Shown: positions 25,340-37,901 of the stretch, piece by piece
Numbering within the stretch: position 1 is the stretch's first letter
Layout: the number at the start of each line of letters is the position of its first letter
NCBI RefSeq assembly: GCF_024054035.1
Contig: NZ_JAMXQU010000003.1
Location: 1 to 64,000 of the forward strand
Direction: 5' to 3'
Length of the DNA: 64,000 nt
Source: Asaia lannensis NBRC 102526
GTDB taxonomy: Bacteria; Pseudomonadota; Alphaproteobacteria; Acetobacterales; Acetobacteraceae
Notes under the pieces: model-generated
What the model saw: the letters and a program-made list of their open reading frames with translations, nothing else
Databases searched by the model: none
Told to the model about the DNA's origin: nothing
Translations under genes and position numbers: made by a program

Positions 25340-26311
25340 TCAGCCCTGTCCGGCAAACACGATATCGGCAACCTCGGCCGCCCGGGCGGGCGAAAGCAGA
25401 AATCCGTGGCGGTACATGCCGTTTACGGAAATCCTGTTTCCTTCCCTGTGAACGCGCGGGACGTTATCGGAGTAAGAGGGTCGAATGCCTGCATTCGCCT
25501 CTATAATCTCGGCTTCGGCAAAAGCGGGATGAAGCGTGTAAAGCGCGTTGAGCAATTCGCTCATGGCGCGAACGGTGATCTCGCGCCCGTCATCGCTTTC
25601 CACCATCGTCGCCCCGGCCATGAAAATCTTGTTGTCGCGCGGCACGATATAAATGGGGATGCGCGGATGAAGCATACGCACAGGGCGATGAAGCGTGACC
25701 TCAGGACAACGGACGAGGATCATCTCACCACGAACGCCGCGCAGGCCGGGCTCGGTCTCACGCGCAGCGATACCGGTGCAATCCACGACCCAATCGAACT
25801 GACCGTCGATCACCGTTGTATCGAGGCGTATATGACCGCCCAGCATGAGCAGACGCTCTTTCAGGCGCGAAAGGGCAATCCGCGGATCGACATGCCCCTC
25901 ATCGGCAAAAAACAAGGCCCGGTCGAACCGTCCCGCCAGATCAGGTTCGAGTTCGGCGATACGTGCTGGATCGATAGTCTCGAAATGGCTGGTGCGCCGC
26001 CCGAAACGCGCCAGCTCGACCTGATCGCGCGCAGGGGCCACGACAAGACTGCCGTGACGCAACACCGAGGGAACATGGTCCGACCACCAGCTCAGAGACT
26101 GAAGCGAGTCTTGCGTCACTTCCTCGGGAGCGGATTCAGCCTCGCACCATGGGGCGAGCATCCCCCCGGCAAACCACGACGCCCCGCTACCGATACGCGG
26201 GCCGGCTTCATGTAGGGTCACATGCGCGCCGCGCTCGGCAAGGGTGACAGCGGTTACCAGACCGGCAACGCCTGCGCCCTGAATGAGTATCGTCGGCTCC
26301 GGTCCAGCCAT
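25340..26311 (-). CDS. thiO: glycine oxidase ThiO
   Basis: An FAD-dependent amine oxidase that turns glycine into the iminoacetate used by ThiG; the aerobic alternative to ThiH. The dinucleotide-binding loop GAGVAGLVTA lies near the N-terminus, followed by HEAGPRIGSGASWFAGGMLAPW. The C-terminal MYRHGFLLSPARAAEVADIV is typical of the D-amino-acid oxidase group. I set the start at ATG 26311 (323 residues) because the longer frame, to 26422, reads back across the glmS 3' end and adds non-family sequence before the FAD loop. An aerobic thiazole route fits a strictly aerobic acetic acid bacterium. Confidence 0.9.
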   Translation of the reverse strand: MAGPEPTILIQGAGVAGLVTAVTLAERGAHVTLHEAGPRIGSGASWFAGGMLAPWCEAESAPEEVTQDSLQSLSWWSDHVPSVLRHGSLVVAPARDQVELARFGRRTSHFETIDPARIAELEPDLAGRFDRALFFADEGHVDPRIALSRLKERLLMLGGHIRLDTTVIDGQFDWVVDCTGIAARETEPGLRGVRGEMILVRCPEVTLHRPVRMLHPRIPIYIVPRDNKIFMAGATMVESDDGREITVRAMSELLNALYTLHPAFAEAEIIEANAGIRPSYSDNVPRVHREGNRISVNGMYRHGFLLSPARAAEVADIVFAGQG

Positions 26312-26342
26312 CCTACCGCTCCTCGCTGTTTCGGGCGGGAGC

Positions 26343-28166
26343 CTACTCCACAGTAACCGATTTGGCGAGGTTGCGCGGTTGATCCACATCCGTACCGCGA
26401 CGCAGCGCCACCTCGTAAGCAAGCATCTGAACCGGAATCGTATAGAGGATCGGCGCGACGAACGGATCGACGCTGGGCAGGATCACCATATGCTCCGCGA
26501 TACCGCTCAGGCGCTCGGCGCCCTTCTCATCCGTAAACGCCATGATACGCCCACCGCGTGCCTTGGCTTCCTGGATGTTGGAAAGCGTCTTGTCGAACAG
26601 GATGGTCGAGGGCGCGATCACGACAATCGGCACATCCTTGTCGATCAGGGAAATCGGCCCATGCTTCATTTCTCCTGCCGCGTAGGCCTCGGCATGGATA
26701 TAGGAGATTTCCTTGAGCTTGAGCGCCCCTTCGAGCGCCACAGGATAACAGATCCCGCGGCCCAGATAGAGCACATCACGCGCTTCTGCCACCGCAGCCG
26801 CCATGGCCTGAATATCGCTGGCCCGCGAGAAAACCTCTGACGCTCTGGATGGCAGGTCGAGCAAATGGGCAAGCAGATCGCCCTCGCGCTTGGCCGACAT
26901 GGTGCCGCGCGCACGCGCAACAGCAATGGTCAGCACAGCGAGTACGGAAAGCTGGGCTGTGAAAGCCTTGGTGCTGGCAACCGAGATCTCAGGACCGGCC
27001 ACCATACCGAGCACCACATCGCTCTCACGCCCCATCGTGCTCCCCTCAACGTTGAGAATGGACACGATATACTGCTCACGCTCGCGCAGGCTGCGCAGGG
27101 CGGCCAGCGTGTCGGCCGTCTCACCCGACTGGGAAATCATGAGAGCCATGCCAAGCGGGGTGAGCGGCGGATTGCGATAGCGCAGCTCGGATGCCACGTC
27201 GATATCGACCGGCAGGCGCGCCTCAGCCTCGAGCCAGTAACGCGCGACCAGACCTGCATAAAAAGCCGAACCGCAGGCCGTAATCACCGCACGCGGGAGG
27301 TCGGCCATCTCGAACGGAAAAGCAGGAAGAGCAATTGCACGCGTGACCGGATCGATCATGCGCTGAAGTGTCTGACCGATGACAACCGGATGTTCGTGGA
27401 GTTCCTTCTCCATGTAATGGCGATAGCCATCCTTGCCGACCGTCCCGGCGATCAGGGCGATTGTCTGCACAGGGCGCTGCACACGCTGGTTGGCCGCGTC
27501 GAAGAACTCGACCTGGTCGGGCTGCAGGACGCACCAGTCACCATCGTCCAGATAAGCGATCTTGCGTGCAAGCGGGGCAAGAGCAAGGCTGTCTGAGCCG
27601 AGGAACATTTCCCCCTCGCCAAAACCGACAGCCAGCGGCGCCCCATGACGCGCACCGATCATCAACCCTTCATGACCTGCAAAGATCATGGCAAGCGCAT
27701 AGGCACCCTGTAACCGGCTCAACGTACGGCTGGCCGCCTCGCGCGGTGACAGACCCTGATCGAGATAGAAATCGACCAGCTGAGCCACACATTCCGTGTC
27801 GGTATCCGATGAGAAATGACGGCCGACCGCCATCATCTCGGCCTTCAGCTCCTCATAATTCTCGATAATGCCGTTATGCACGATCGCCACGCGATCGGTC
27901 GCGTGAGGATGAGCATTAGCCTCATTCGGCAGACCATGCGTCGCCCAGCGTGTATGACCGATTGCCGTCATGCCTTCGAGAGGCTGCGTATCGAGCACAG
28001 CCTGAAGGTTGTCGAGCTTGCCAGCGGCGCGACGGCGCGAGATACGCCCATCGACAAGGCTGGCAATGCCAGCAGAATCATAACCGCGATATTCGAGACG
28101 GCGTAGCGCCTCGACAACCAGGGGTGTCGCGTTCCGATGACCGACTACGCCACAGATGCCGCACAT
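26343..28166 (-). CDS. glmS: glutamine-fructose-6-phosphate aminotransferase (isomerizing)
   Basis: Makes glucosamine-6-phosphate from fructose-6-phosphate and glutamine, the first step to UDP-GlcNAc. The 607-residue protein starts MCGICGVVGH, giving the N-terminal nucleophile Cys of the glutaminase domain, and continues with HTRWATHG and HNGIIENYEEL. The C-terminal half holds two SIS isomerase domains (SGETADTLAAL, VASTKAFTAQL, MKHGPISLID) and ends PRNLAKSVTVE. Its start overlaps the glmU stop by one base. thiO begins 31 bases after its stop on the same strand, so the thi genes may share the glm transcript. Confidence 0.97.
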   Translation of the reverse strand: MCGICGVVGHRNATPLVVEALRRLEYRGYDSAGIASLVDGRISRRRAAGKLDNLQAVLDTQPLEGMTAIGHTRWATHGLPNEANAHPHATDRVAIVHNGIIENYEELKAEMMAVGRHFSSDTDTECVAQLVDFYLDQGLSPREAASRTLSRLQGAYALAMIFAGHEGLMIGARHGAPLAVGFGEGEMFLGSDSLALAPLARKIAYLDDGDWCVLQPDQVEFFDAANQRVQRPVQTIALIAGTVGKDGYRHYMEKELHEHPVVIGQTLQRMIDPVTRAIALPAFPFEMADLPRAVITACGSAFYAGLVARYWLEAEARLPVDIDVASELRYRNPPLTPLGMALMISQSGETADTLAALRSLREREQYIVSILNVEGSTMGRESDVVLGMVAGPEISVASTKAFTAQLSVLAVLTIAVARARGTMSAKREGDLLAHLLDLPSRASEVFSRASDIQAMAAAVAEARDVLYLGRGICYPVALEGALKLKEISYIHAEAYAAGEMKHGPISLIDKDVPIVVIAPSTILFDKTLSNIQEAKARGGRIMAFTDEKGAERLSGIAEHMVILPSVDPFVAPILYTIPVQMLAYEVALRRGTDVDQPRNLAKSVTVE

Positions 28167-29533
28167 CAGCCATTCTCCTTTTTAGCACGCAGCGCGTCAG
28201 AAATGGCTTTTCCGCGCGCCGGCTTGTTTATCTGTCTTGATCGGCCCAGCGCCAGAGCGCCGGCCTCCACGTTCTCGGTCACCACACTGCCCGCGGCCAG
28301 CAAGGCGCCGTCACCGATCGAGATCGGCGCCACCAGAATTGAATCCGAGCCGACAAACACATCGTTGCCGATATTCGTGCGATGCTTGAAAAAACCGTCG
28401 TAATTGCAGGTAATGGTTCCCGCGCCGACATTGGTTCGTGCGCCGATACGCGCATCGCCAAGATAGGATAGATGGTTGGCCTTGGCCCCTTCTCCAAGAT
28501 CCGTCGCCTTGAGTTCGACGAAATTACCGACATGAGATGCCTTGCCGCATACAGTGCCCGGGCGCAGTCTTGCATAAGGACCGATCAGAGCCTCCTCACC
28601 CACGACACAGCCTTCGAGATGGCTGAAAGCGCGTATACGGGCCCCCGTCCTGACCGTAACGCCGGGGCCGAACACGACATTGGGCTCGACCACGACATCG
28701 GGCTCGATTACCGTATCGGCACTGAAAAACACGGTTTCGGGCGCCACCAGGGTAACGCCCCCCTCCAGAGCCGCCAGGCGGAGGCGCTTTTGCAGGGCGG
28801 CCTCGGCGCAGGCCAGCTCAGCGCGCGAGTTGATCCCGGCCAGCTCCTCTGCCGGGGCTTCAACGTACTGCACGCCTCCCTCCTGCGCGGCAAAAGCCAC
28901 GACATCGGTCAGGTAGTACTCGCCTTGCGCATTGCTGTTACGCACCTCGCCAAGCCAGCGACGCAGATCTTCCGCGGCAGCACAGAGAACACCTGCATTG
29001 CACAGCGTAATTGCGCGCTGGGCTTCGGTGGCATCCTTCCACTCAACGATCTCGCGCACCTGTCCGTTTTCTGTCACGACACGGCCGTAGCGACCCGGAT
29101 CGGCCGGACGCATCGCAAGAAGGGCAAGCCGTGTATCCGGTTCACGACGCGCCGCAAGAAGAGCGCGCATCGTCTCTGCGGTAATGAGCGGATTGTCAGC
29201 GTACAGGATGGCAACATCGCCCTCACCGTACAGCTCTTCAGCCATGCGGGCCGCATGACCCGTCCCCAGACGCTCTTCCTGCACCACACAGGGCCAGGGC
29301 AATGCCGCCTTTTCGAGCGCCGCCATATCCGGGCCGACGACAACCACGATTCGGTCGAACACGGTACGCGCGGTCTCGATAAGATGCGCGATCATCGGCC
29401 TTCCGCCGAGCGTATGAAGCGCTTTGGGCAAGGCGGAACGCATGCGTGTTCCCAGTCCAGCGGCAAGGATGACGGCAGTCGTCGGTTTGTGATGGCTGAC
29501 GGGCTGGCCGTCGGAAAAGGAAAGTGATGTCAT
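28166..29533 (-). CDS. glmU: bifunctional GlcN-1-P acetyltransferase / GlcNAc-1-P uridylyltransferase
   Basis: Acetylates glucosamine-1-phosphate and then couples it to UTP, giving UDP-GlcNAc for peptidoglycan and LPS. The N-terminal pyrophosphorylase domain carries LAAGLGTRMRSALPKALH near residue 25; the C-terminal half is a left-handed beta-helix of hexapeptide repeats with NFVELKATDLGEGAKANHLS and the catalytic His-containing segments. I use ATG 29533 (455 residues); a TTG seven codons upstream (29554) is in frame. It forms a unit with glmS. Confidence 0.96.
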   Translation of the reverse strand: MTSLSFSDGQPVSHHKPTTAVILAAGLGTRMRSALPKALHTLGGRPMIAHLIETARTVFDRIVVVVGPDMAALEKAALPWPCVVQEERLGTGHAARMAEELYGEGDVAILYADNPLITAETMRALLAARREPDTRLALLAMRPADPGRYGRVVTENGQVREIVEWKDATEAQRAITLCNAGVLCAAAEDLRRWLGEVRNSNAQGEYYLTDVVAFAAQEGGVQYVEAPAEELAGINSRAELACAEAALQKRLRLAALEGGVTLVAPETVFFSADTVIEPDVVVEPNVVFGPGVTVRTGARIRAFSHLEGCVVGEEALIGPYARLRPGTVCGKASHVGNFVELKATDLGEGAKANHLSYLGDARIGARTNVGAGTITCNYDGFFKHRTNIGNDVFVGSDSILVAPISIGDGALLAAGSVVTENVEAGALALGRSRQINKPARGKAISDALRAKKENG

Positions 29534-29638
29534 ATCATTACGTGGCGTAGCCAACGCGGCGGAGCTCTGTCAAACACCTGCCCCGTCACTTCGGATTGCT
29601 GTTTATTGCAGCTTTGCATCTAACGGGAGAAATCGCGC

Positions 29639-30313
29639 GTGAGTACCGAAATCGAGACAGCCGTTTTCGACCTGGACGGCACCCTGATCGACAGCCTGCC
29701 CGATCTGGCGGAAAGCGGCATCGCCCTGCTGGAAACCTACGGTCTGCCACAGCCGGATGAGGCAGCCATACGCTCCATGATCGGCGACGGCGCCCGCAAA
29801 CTGGTCGACCGGCTCCTGATTTCCGGGGGTGACAAAGACAGTATCGACCGGGACGAAGCGACGAGACGCTTCCTCGACATCTACGAACCACGGGCGACCG
29901 AAAAGACACGCCCCTTTCCCGATGTGGAAGCCACGCTGACGCTGCTACACAAACGCGGAATTTCCTGTGTCATCTGCACCAACAAGCCGCTTAAGGCAGC
30001 ACAGGCCATAATCGAAAAACTCGGCCTGTCTCCCCTGATCGATGCAATCGGCGGGGGAGACAGCTTCCCCGTGCGCAAGCCCGATCCGGACCATATACGC
30101 AAGACAATGCGACTGATCGGTGCGGAGCCGATGCGTGGCATCATGATCGGCGATCATCGCAACGACATACAGGCGGCCTCCGGCGTCCCCATGCCTTCAC
30201 TGTTCGCCAGCTGGGGCTATGGAGACCGCAGCATGAGCGCTCATGCTAGCGCCATTGCCGGGTCCGTCGCGGAGCTGCCACGTCTGATCTACGATCTCTC
30301 ACGGCCGCGATAG
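29639..30313 (+). CDS. gph: phosphoglycolate phosphatase (HAD superfamily)
   Basis: A 224-residue HAD hydrolase, GTG-started, with motif I DLDGTLIDS (nucleophile Asp and acid/base Asp), motif II VICTNKPLKAAQ, the Lys of motif III in RKPDPDHI, and motif IV MIGDHRNDIQAA. The first-domain cap fits the Gph group, which removes 2-phosphoglycolate produced by DNA repair or oxygenation reactions. It diverges from glmU across about 105 bases and converges on the DUF3108 gene, with a shared stem-loop at 30383-30406. A broader HAD phosphatase role is possible. Confidence 0.85.
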   Translation: MSTEIETAVFDLDGTLIDSLPDLAESGIALLETYGLPQPDEAAIRSMIGDGARKLVDRLLISGGDKDSIDRDEATRRFLDIYEPRATEKTRPFPDVEATLTLLHKRGISCVICTNKPLKAAQAIIEKLGLSPLIDAIGGGDSFPVRKPDPDHIRKTMRLIGAEPMRGIMIGDHRNDIQAASGVPMPSLFASWGYGDRSMSAHASAIAGSVAELPRLIYDLSRPR

Positions 30314-30394
30314 GAAGCGGAAGCCTGAGAACACACCCCGGCAAGGTCCATCCTGCTGGCGGTAATGTCTTCCTGCTTCAGTGTTCAGCCCGTT

Positions 30395-33689
<3,295 letters not shown>

Positions 33690-33905
33690 CTACTCGCAAC
33701 AAGCGATCAATATAACGCCTCTGCCCGGTCACCGCTAGGGCAATAGGTCACGGGCGCATCCATGCCCAGCCCGCTGCCACCGCGTACGCAAGGCAGCCCG
33801 GTTTGCGTCAACGCGGTTTATGGCAACCCTGGGCGCTCTTGGCGCTTCTCATTACGTGTCGGGGCCCCGGCACGTTCTGCATTCATGCTGACAGGAGACG
33901 CTTCC

Positions 33906-34943
33906 ATGACCGATACCGCAGACAAAGCCCCTAGGACACCGCCCGCCAATGCCGAAGGCACGAGCCGTCGCGGCATGATGCAGGGGGCGACGCTCGGTCT
34001 TGCGGGAATGGTCGCCGCATCGGGACGCGCACAGGCTCAGACACAGGACAAGGGCGCGGCTCCCCTGTCCGATCCTCAGAAACTCTACCCCCACGCCCCT
34101 TTCGCATCCCAGCCACAGGAATGGCCCGGCCTGCAGTCACGCATGCATCCCCGGCCCGATTGCGGCGAAACGAGCTACAAGGGATCGGGGCGTATGTCAG
34201 GGCGTCATGTTCTGATCACAGGTGGCGATTCAGGGCTGGGGCGCGCCGTCGCCATTGCCTATGCTCGTGAAGGCGCAGATGTTGCGATCAACTACCTCCC
34301 GCAGGAGGAAGAGGACGCGAAGGAGGTTATCGCCCTTATCCGCAAGGCGGGACGAAAGGCGGTCGCCCTGCCCGGCGATATCCGGACCGAAGCCTTCTGC
34401 CAGAAGCTCGTATCGGACGCAGTCGCACAGCTGGGCGGTCTCGATACGCTGGTCAACTGTGCCGGTCGCCAGCATTACCATGAGAGCATTCTCGATCTGA
34501 GCACAGATGAGTTCGACTGGACGCTCAAGACCAATCTCTACGCCCTGTTCTGGATCATCAAGGCCGCTATCCCGCACATGCCGCCAGGTAGCGCCATCGT
34601 GAATACGGCCTCCTCAAACGCCTATAACCCGTCGGAAATCATCGTCGATTACAGTCTCACCAAGGCCGGGATCGCCAACCTGACGAAATCCCTTGCCAAG
34701 CAGCTTCTGCCCAAGGGAATACGCGTGAACGCCGTAGCACCGGGGCCATTCTGGACGCCGCTTCAGGTCTGTGGTGGTCAGCCAATGTCGGCGGTGGAGA
34801 AATTCGGCACGACGGTTCCGATGAACCGCCCCGGACAACCGGTCGAAATCGCGCCTGTCTATGTCACTCTTGCATCGACCGAAGCGAGTTACATCACAGG
34901 GCAGATCTACGGCATTACCGGCGGAACAGGCATGCCCGGGTAA
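33906..34943 (+). CDS. SDR-family oxidoreductase with Tat-type signal
   Basis: A short-chain dehydrogenase preceded by an export signal. The start is ATG 33906, chosen because AGGAG lies just upstream (33893 region); the longer open frame has no such support. The 345-residue product begins with TSRRGMMQGATLGLAG and ends its signal at GRAQAQ, a twin-arginine layout. The SDR domain starts near residue 95: ITGGDSGLGRAVAIAYAREG (cofactor loop), NCAGRQ, and the catalytic YSLTK. The N-terminal FASQPQEWPGLQSRM segment is typical of the YhdF/YdaD-like stress SDR subgroup. Substrate unknown. It diverges from gyrB and ends at a strong terminator shared with clpB. Confidence 0.85.
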   Translation: MTDTADKAPRTPPANAEGTSRRGMMQGATLGLAGMVAASGRAQAQTQDKGAAPLSDPQKLYPHAPFASQPQEWPGLQSRMHPRPDCGETSYKGSGRMSGRHVLITGGDSGLGRAVAIAYAREGADVAINYLPQEEEDAKEVIALIRKAGRKAVALPGDIRTEAFCQKLVSDAVAQLGGLDTLVNCAGRQHYHESILDLSTDEFDWTLKTNLYALFWIIKAAIPHMPPGSAIVNTASSNAYNPSEIIVDYSLTKAGIANLTKSLAKQLLPKGIRVNAVAPGPFWTPLQVCGGQPMSAVEKFGTTVPMNRPGQPVEIAPVYVTLASTEASYITGQIYGITGGTGMPG

Positions 34944-35010
34944 GCACATCCGCAACTGCTCCCCAGTCCTACCGGCCGTTAACAAATCTGACAGAAACAG
35001 GAAAAACGAA

Positions 35011-35047
35011 AAAAGGGTGCGCGGCCCTATGGCAGCGCACCCTTTTT
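35011..35047. terminator. bidirectional intrinsic terminator between SDR gene and clpB
   Basis: AAAAGGGTGCGC (35011-35022) and GCGCACCC (35035-35042), followed by TTTTT, form a GC-rich stem with A- and T-tracts on both sides. It can end both the SDR transcript (plus) and the clpB transcript (minus). Confidence 0.85.
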
Positions 35048-35105
35048 CATGAACTGGCGGCAGGGCCGTTCGAGACCCTGCCGCCCTGCTTGAGCAGAGG
35101 TCGGA

Positions 35106-37709
35106 TCAGTCAGTGTCACCCTGCTTGCCGTTGATCAAAAGCCCCTTGTCGTTGGCGGAAACGTGAACCGTATCGCCATCGAAAATCGTGCCGTCGAGCA
35201 ACATGCCAGCCAGCGTATTCTGCAGGCTGCGCTGGATCACGCGTTTGAGCGGACGCGCACCGTAGACCGGATCGTAACCCGCCTCGGCGAGCCAGTCATC
35301 TGCTGCCTTATCCAGATCGAGCGTGACATTACGTTCTGCCAGAAGATCGCGCAGACGCTTGAGCTGGATCGCCACGATACGGTTCATGTCGGCACGCTGG
35401 AGACGCGAGAACAGAACGATCTCATCCAGACGGTTGAGGAACTCAGGGCGGAAATGCGCCCGGACAACCGCCATCACCTGAGCATGTACCTGCTCTGTGC
35501 TTTCGCCATCCGGCTGGTTGGCCAGAACTTCCGAACCGAGATTGGACGTCAGGATAATGATCGTGTTGCGGAAATCCACCACACGTCCCTGACCGTCTGT
35601 CAGTCGGCCGTCATCGAGCACCTGAAGCAGGATGTTGAACACATCCTCATGCGCCTTTTCGACTTCGTCGAACAGGATCACCTGATAGGGCCTGCGACGC
35701 ACGGCCTCGGTCAGCACACCGCCTTCCTCGTAACCGACATAGCCCGGAGGCGCGCCGATAAGACGGGCAACCGCGTGTTTCTCCATGAACTCGCTCATGT
35801 CGATACGCAGCATGGCACGGTCGTCATCGAACAGGAACTGAGCCAGCGCCTTGGCAAGCTCGGTCTTGCCCACACCGGTCGGGCCGAGGAACAGGAACGA
35901 ACCGATAGGGCGATTGGGATCCTGCAACCCGGCGCGCGCACGTCGTACGGCGTTCGACACGGCCTTGAGTGCGGGCTCCTGACCGACCACGCGCTCGCGC
36001 AACTCGTCTTCCATCCGCATGAGCTTGGCGCGCTCACCTTCGAGCATGCGATCGACCGGCACACCGGTCCAGCGCGACACGACGGAAGCAATGCCCTGAT
36101 CGGTCACGGCCTCGCTGAACAGGCCTGCCTGAGCGGCGTCCTGCTGCTCGACCTGCTGAGCCGTCTCGATCTGCTGCTCCAGCCCCGGGATCGTCGCATA
36201 CATAAGCTCGGAAGCCTTGCCCAAATCGCCTTTACGCTGAGCGATCTCGATTTCCGAACGTGCCTGGTCCAGCTGCTCCTTGAGCTTCTGCACCGCATTG
36301 ACGCGATCCTTTTCCGCATGCCAGGCAGCACTCATCATGTCCGACTGCTCCTGCAGGCTGGCCAGTTCGGCTTCAAGCTTCTCCAGACGCTCGCGGCTGG
36401 CACTGTCGTCTTCCTTGCGGATTGCTTCGCGCTCGATGCGGAGCTGGATGATACGGCGGTCGAGCTCGTCCAGTGCTTCAGGCTTGCTGTCGATCTGCAT
36501 ACGCAGGCGGCTCGCCGCCTCGTCCACCAGATCGATCGCCTTGTCAGGCAGGAAACGGTCGGTGATGTAGCGGTTGGAGAGCGTCGCTGCGGCAACCAGA
36601 GCACCGTCGGTGATGCGCACACCGTGATGCAGCTCGTATTTCTCCTTGATCCCGCGCAGGATCGAGATCGTATCGACCACTGAGGGCTCACCCACGAATA
36701 CGGGCTGGAAACGACGGGCGAGTGCCGCGTCCTTTTCAATATATTTGCGGTACTCATCGAGCGTGGTGGCACCGATACAGTGCAGCACGCCGCGCGCCAG
36801 TTCGGGCTTGATCAGATTGGAGGCATCCATTGCGCCGTCCGAACGTCCTGCCCCGACGAGCGTATGCATCTCGTCGATGAACAGGATGACCTGCCCTTCT
36901 GCGCTCTCGATTTCCTTCAGAACCGCCTTGAGGCGCTCTTCGAACTCACCACGATATTTCGCGCCGGCCACAAGCGCGCCCATGTCGAGCGAAAGCAGCT
37001 TCTTGTTGCGCAGCGCCTCGGGGACATCGCCATTGACGATACGCAGCGCAAGCCCTTCGACAATTGCCGTCTTGCCCACACCGGGCTCACCGATCAGAAC
37101 CGGATTGTTCTTGGTACGACGCGCAAGGACCTGGATCGTACGACGGATTTCCTCGTCACGACCGATCACCGGATCGAGCTTGCCGGAAAGGGCCACTGCC
37201 GTCACATCGCGCGCATATTTCTTGAGCGCGTCAAAGCCAGCCTCTGCGTTGGCGCTATCGACAACACGGCCCTTGCGCAGATCCGCTACGGCCCGTTCGA
37301 GTGCTTTGGCATCGGCCTTGCCTTCGGTCAGTGCCTGACCTGCGCCACTCTTGCTTGCAGCAAGGGCAACCAGAAGCCGGTCCTGAGCAACGAAGCTGTC
37401 GCCTGCACGCTGGGCATCCTGGTCTGCACTATCGAGAACACGCACCAGATCGGGCGTTGCCTGCGGCTGGCCTGCGCCACCGCCCTGTACTTTGGGAATG
37501 CGTGCAAGGGCTGCATCGTTGGCCTTGCGTACAACGTCTGGATTGCCACCGGCAGCACGGATGAGGCCTGAAGCAGCCCCCTCGGGATCGTCGAGCAGCG
37601 CCTTGAGCAGATGCTCCGGCGTCAGTTGCTGGTGATAGTCGCGCAGTGCAATCGTCGATGCAGCCTGAAGAAAACCGCGGCTACGTTCGGTGAATTTCTC
37701 AATATTCAT
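35106..37709 (-). CDS. clpB: ATP-dependent chaperone ClpB
   Basis: The hexameric AAA+ disaggregase that, with DnaK, recovers aggregated proteins after heat stress. The 867-residue protein has the N-terminal Clp repeat domain, the first Walker [14 protein letters not shown], a coiled-coil middle domain (about residues 400-530, [18 protein letters not shown] and [11 protein letters not shown]), and the second Walker [14 protein letters not shown]. The arginine-finger and GYVGYEEGG loop of the second ring are present. A close match to the alphaproteobacterial RpoH promoter lies about 90 bases upstream, so heat-shock control is strongly suggested. Confidence 0.97.
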   Translation of the reverse strand: MNIEKFTERSRGFLQAASTIALRDYHQQLTPEHLLKALLDDPEGAASGLIRAAGGNPDVVRKANDAALARIPKVQGGGAGQPQATPDLVRVLDSADQDAQRAGDSFVAQDRLLVALAASKSGAGQALTEGKADAKALERAVADLRKGRVVDSANAEAGFDALKKYARDVTAVALSGKLDPVIGRDEEIRRTIQVLARRTKNNPVLIGEPGVGKTAIVEGLALRIVNGDVPEALRNKKLLSLDMGALVAGAKYRGEFEERLKAVLKEIESAEGQVILFIDEMHTLVGAGRSDGAMDASNLIKPELARGVLHCIGATTLDEYRKYIEKDAALARRFQPVFVGEPSVVDTISILRGIKEKYELHHGVRITDGALVAAATLSNRYITDRFLPDKAIDLVDEAASRLRMQIDSKPEALDELDRRIIQLRIEREAIRKEDDSASRERLEKLEAELASLQEQSDMMSAAWHAEKDRVNAVQKLKEQLDQARSEIEIAQRKGDLGKASELMYATIPGLEQQIETAQQVEQQDAAQAGLFSEAVTDQGIASVVSRWTGVPVDRMLEGERAKLMRMEDELRERVVGQEPALKAVSNAVRRARAGLQDPNRPIGSFLFLGPTGVGKTELAKALAQFLFDDDRAMLRIDMSEFMEKHAVARLIGAPPGYVGYEEGGVLTEAVRRRPYQVILFDEVEKAHEDVFNILLQVLDDGRLTDGQGRVVDFRNTIIILTSNLGSEVLANQPDGESTEQVHAQVMAVVRAHFRPEFLNRLDEIVLFSRLQRADMNRIVAIQLKRLRDLLAERNVTLDLDKAADDWLAEAGYDPVYGARPLKRVIQRSLQNTLAGMLLDGTIFDGDTVHVSANDKGLLINGKQGDTD

Positions 37710-37797
37710 AATTCAGTCATGCTCCTATGCCCCGACAAGGCGGCCAGTTGCGCCGGCGATAACCCCGATACGGCAGTTTTCGCCTCGCCTTACTTGT

Positions 37798-37825
37798 ACA
37801 TAGGTACCCACCGGTCTTTGCCAAG
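37798..37825 (-). promoter_or_regulatory. RpoH (sigma-32) type promoter of clpB
   Basis: On the minus strand CTTG (37822-37825) is followed after exactly 17 bases by CCTATGT (37798-37804). This matches the heat-shock consensus described for alphaproteobacteria (CTTG, 17 bases, CYTATNT) and lies about 90 bases upstream of the clpB start. The -35 element sits inside a perfect inverted repeat (37811-37830). Confidence 0.8.
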
Positions 37826-37830
37826 ACCGG
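37811..37830. repeat. perfect inverted repeat over the clpB -35 element
   Basis: CCGGTCTT (37811-37818) and AAGACCGG (37823-37830) flank a 4-base loop. It lies 72 bases past the stop codon of the glycosyltransferase gene and covers the clpB -35 box. It could be the glycosyltransferase terminator (no T-tract), an operator, or both. Confidence 0.55.
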
Positions 37831-37901
37831 AGGTTGACTAAATTGCAGTTTGTTTCAGCTGCCCGGTATTCCCATACGGGTTTGCGGGCAGCAGGCCGCG
37901 T

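Noticed and set aside
35163-36683. Open frame of about 500 codons antisense to clpB
   Set aside because: Same reasoning: clpB has all expected ATPase motifs, and the antisense frame has none.
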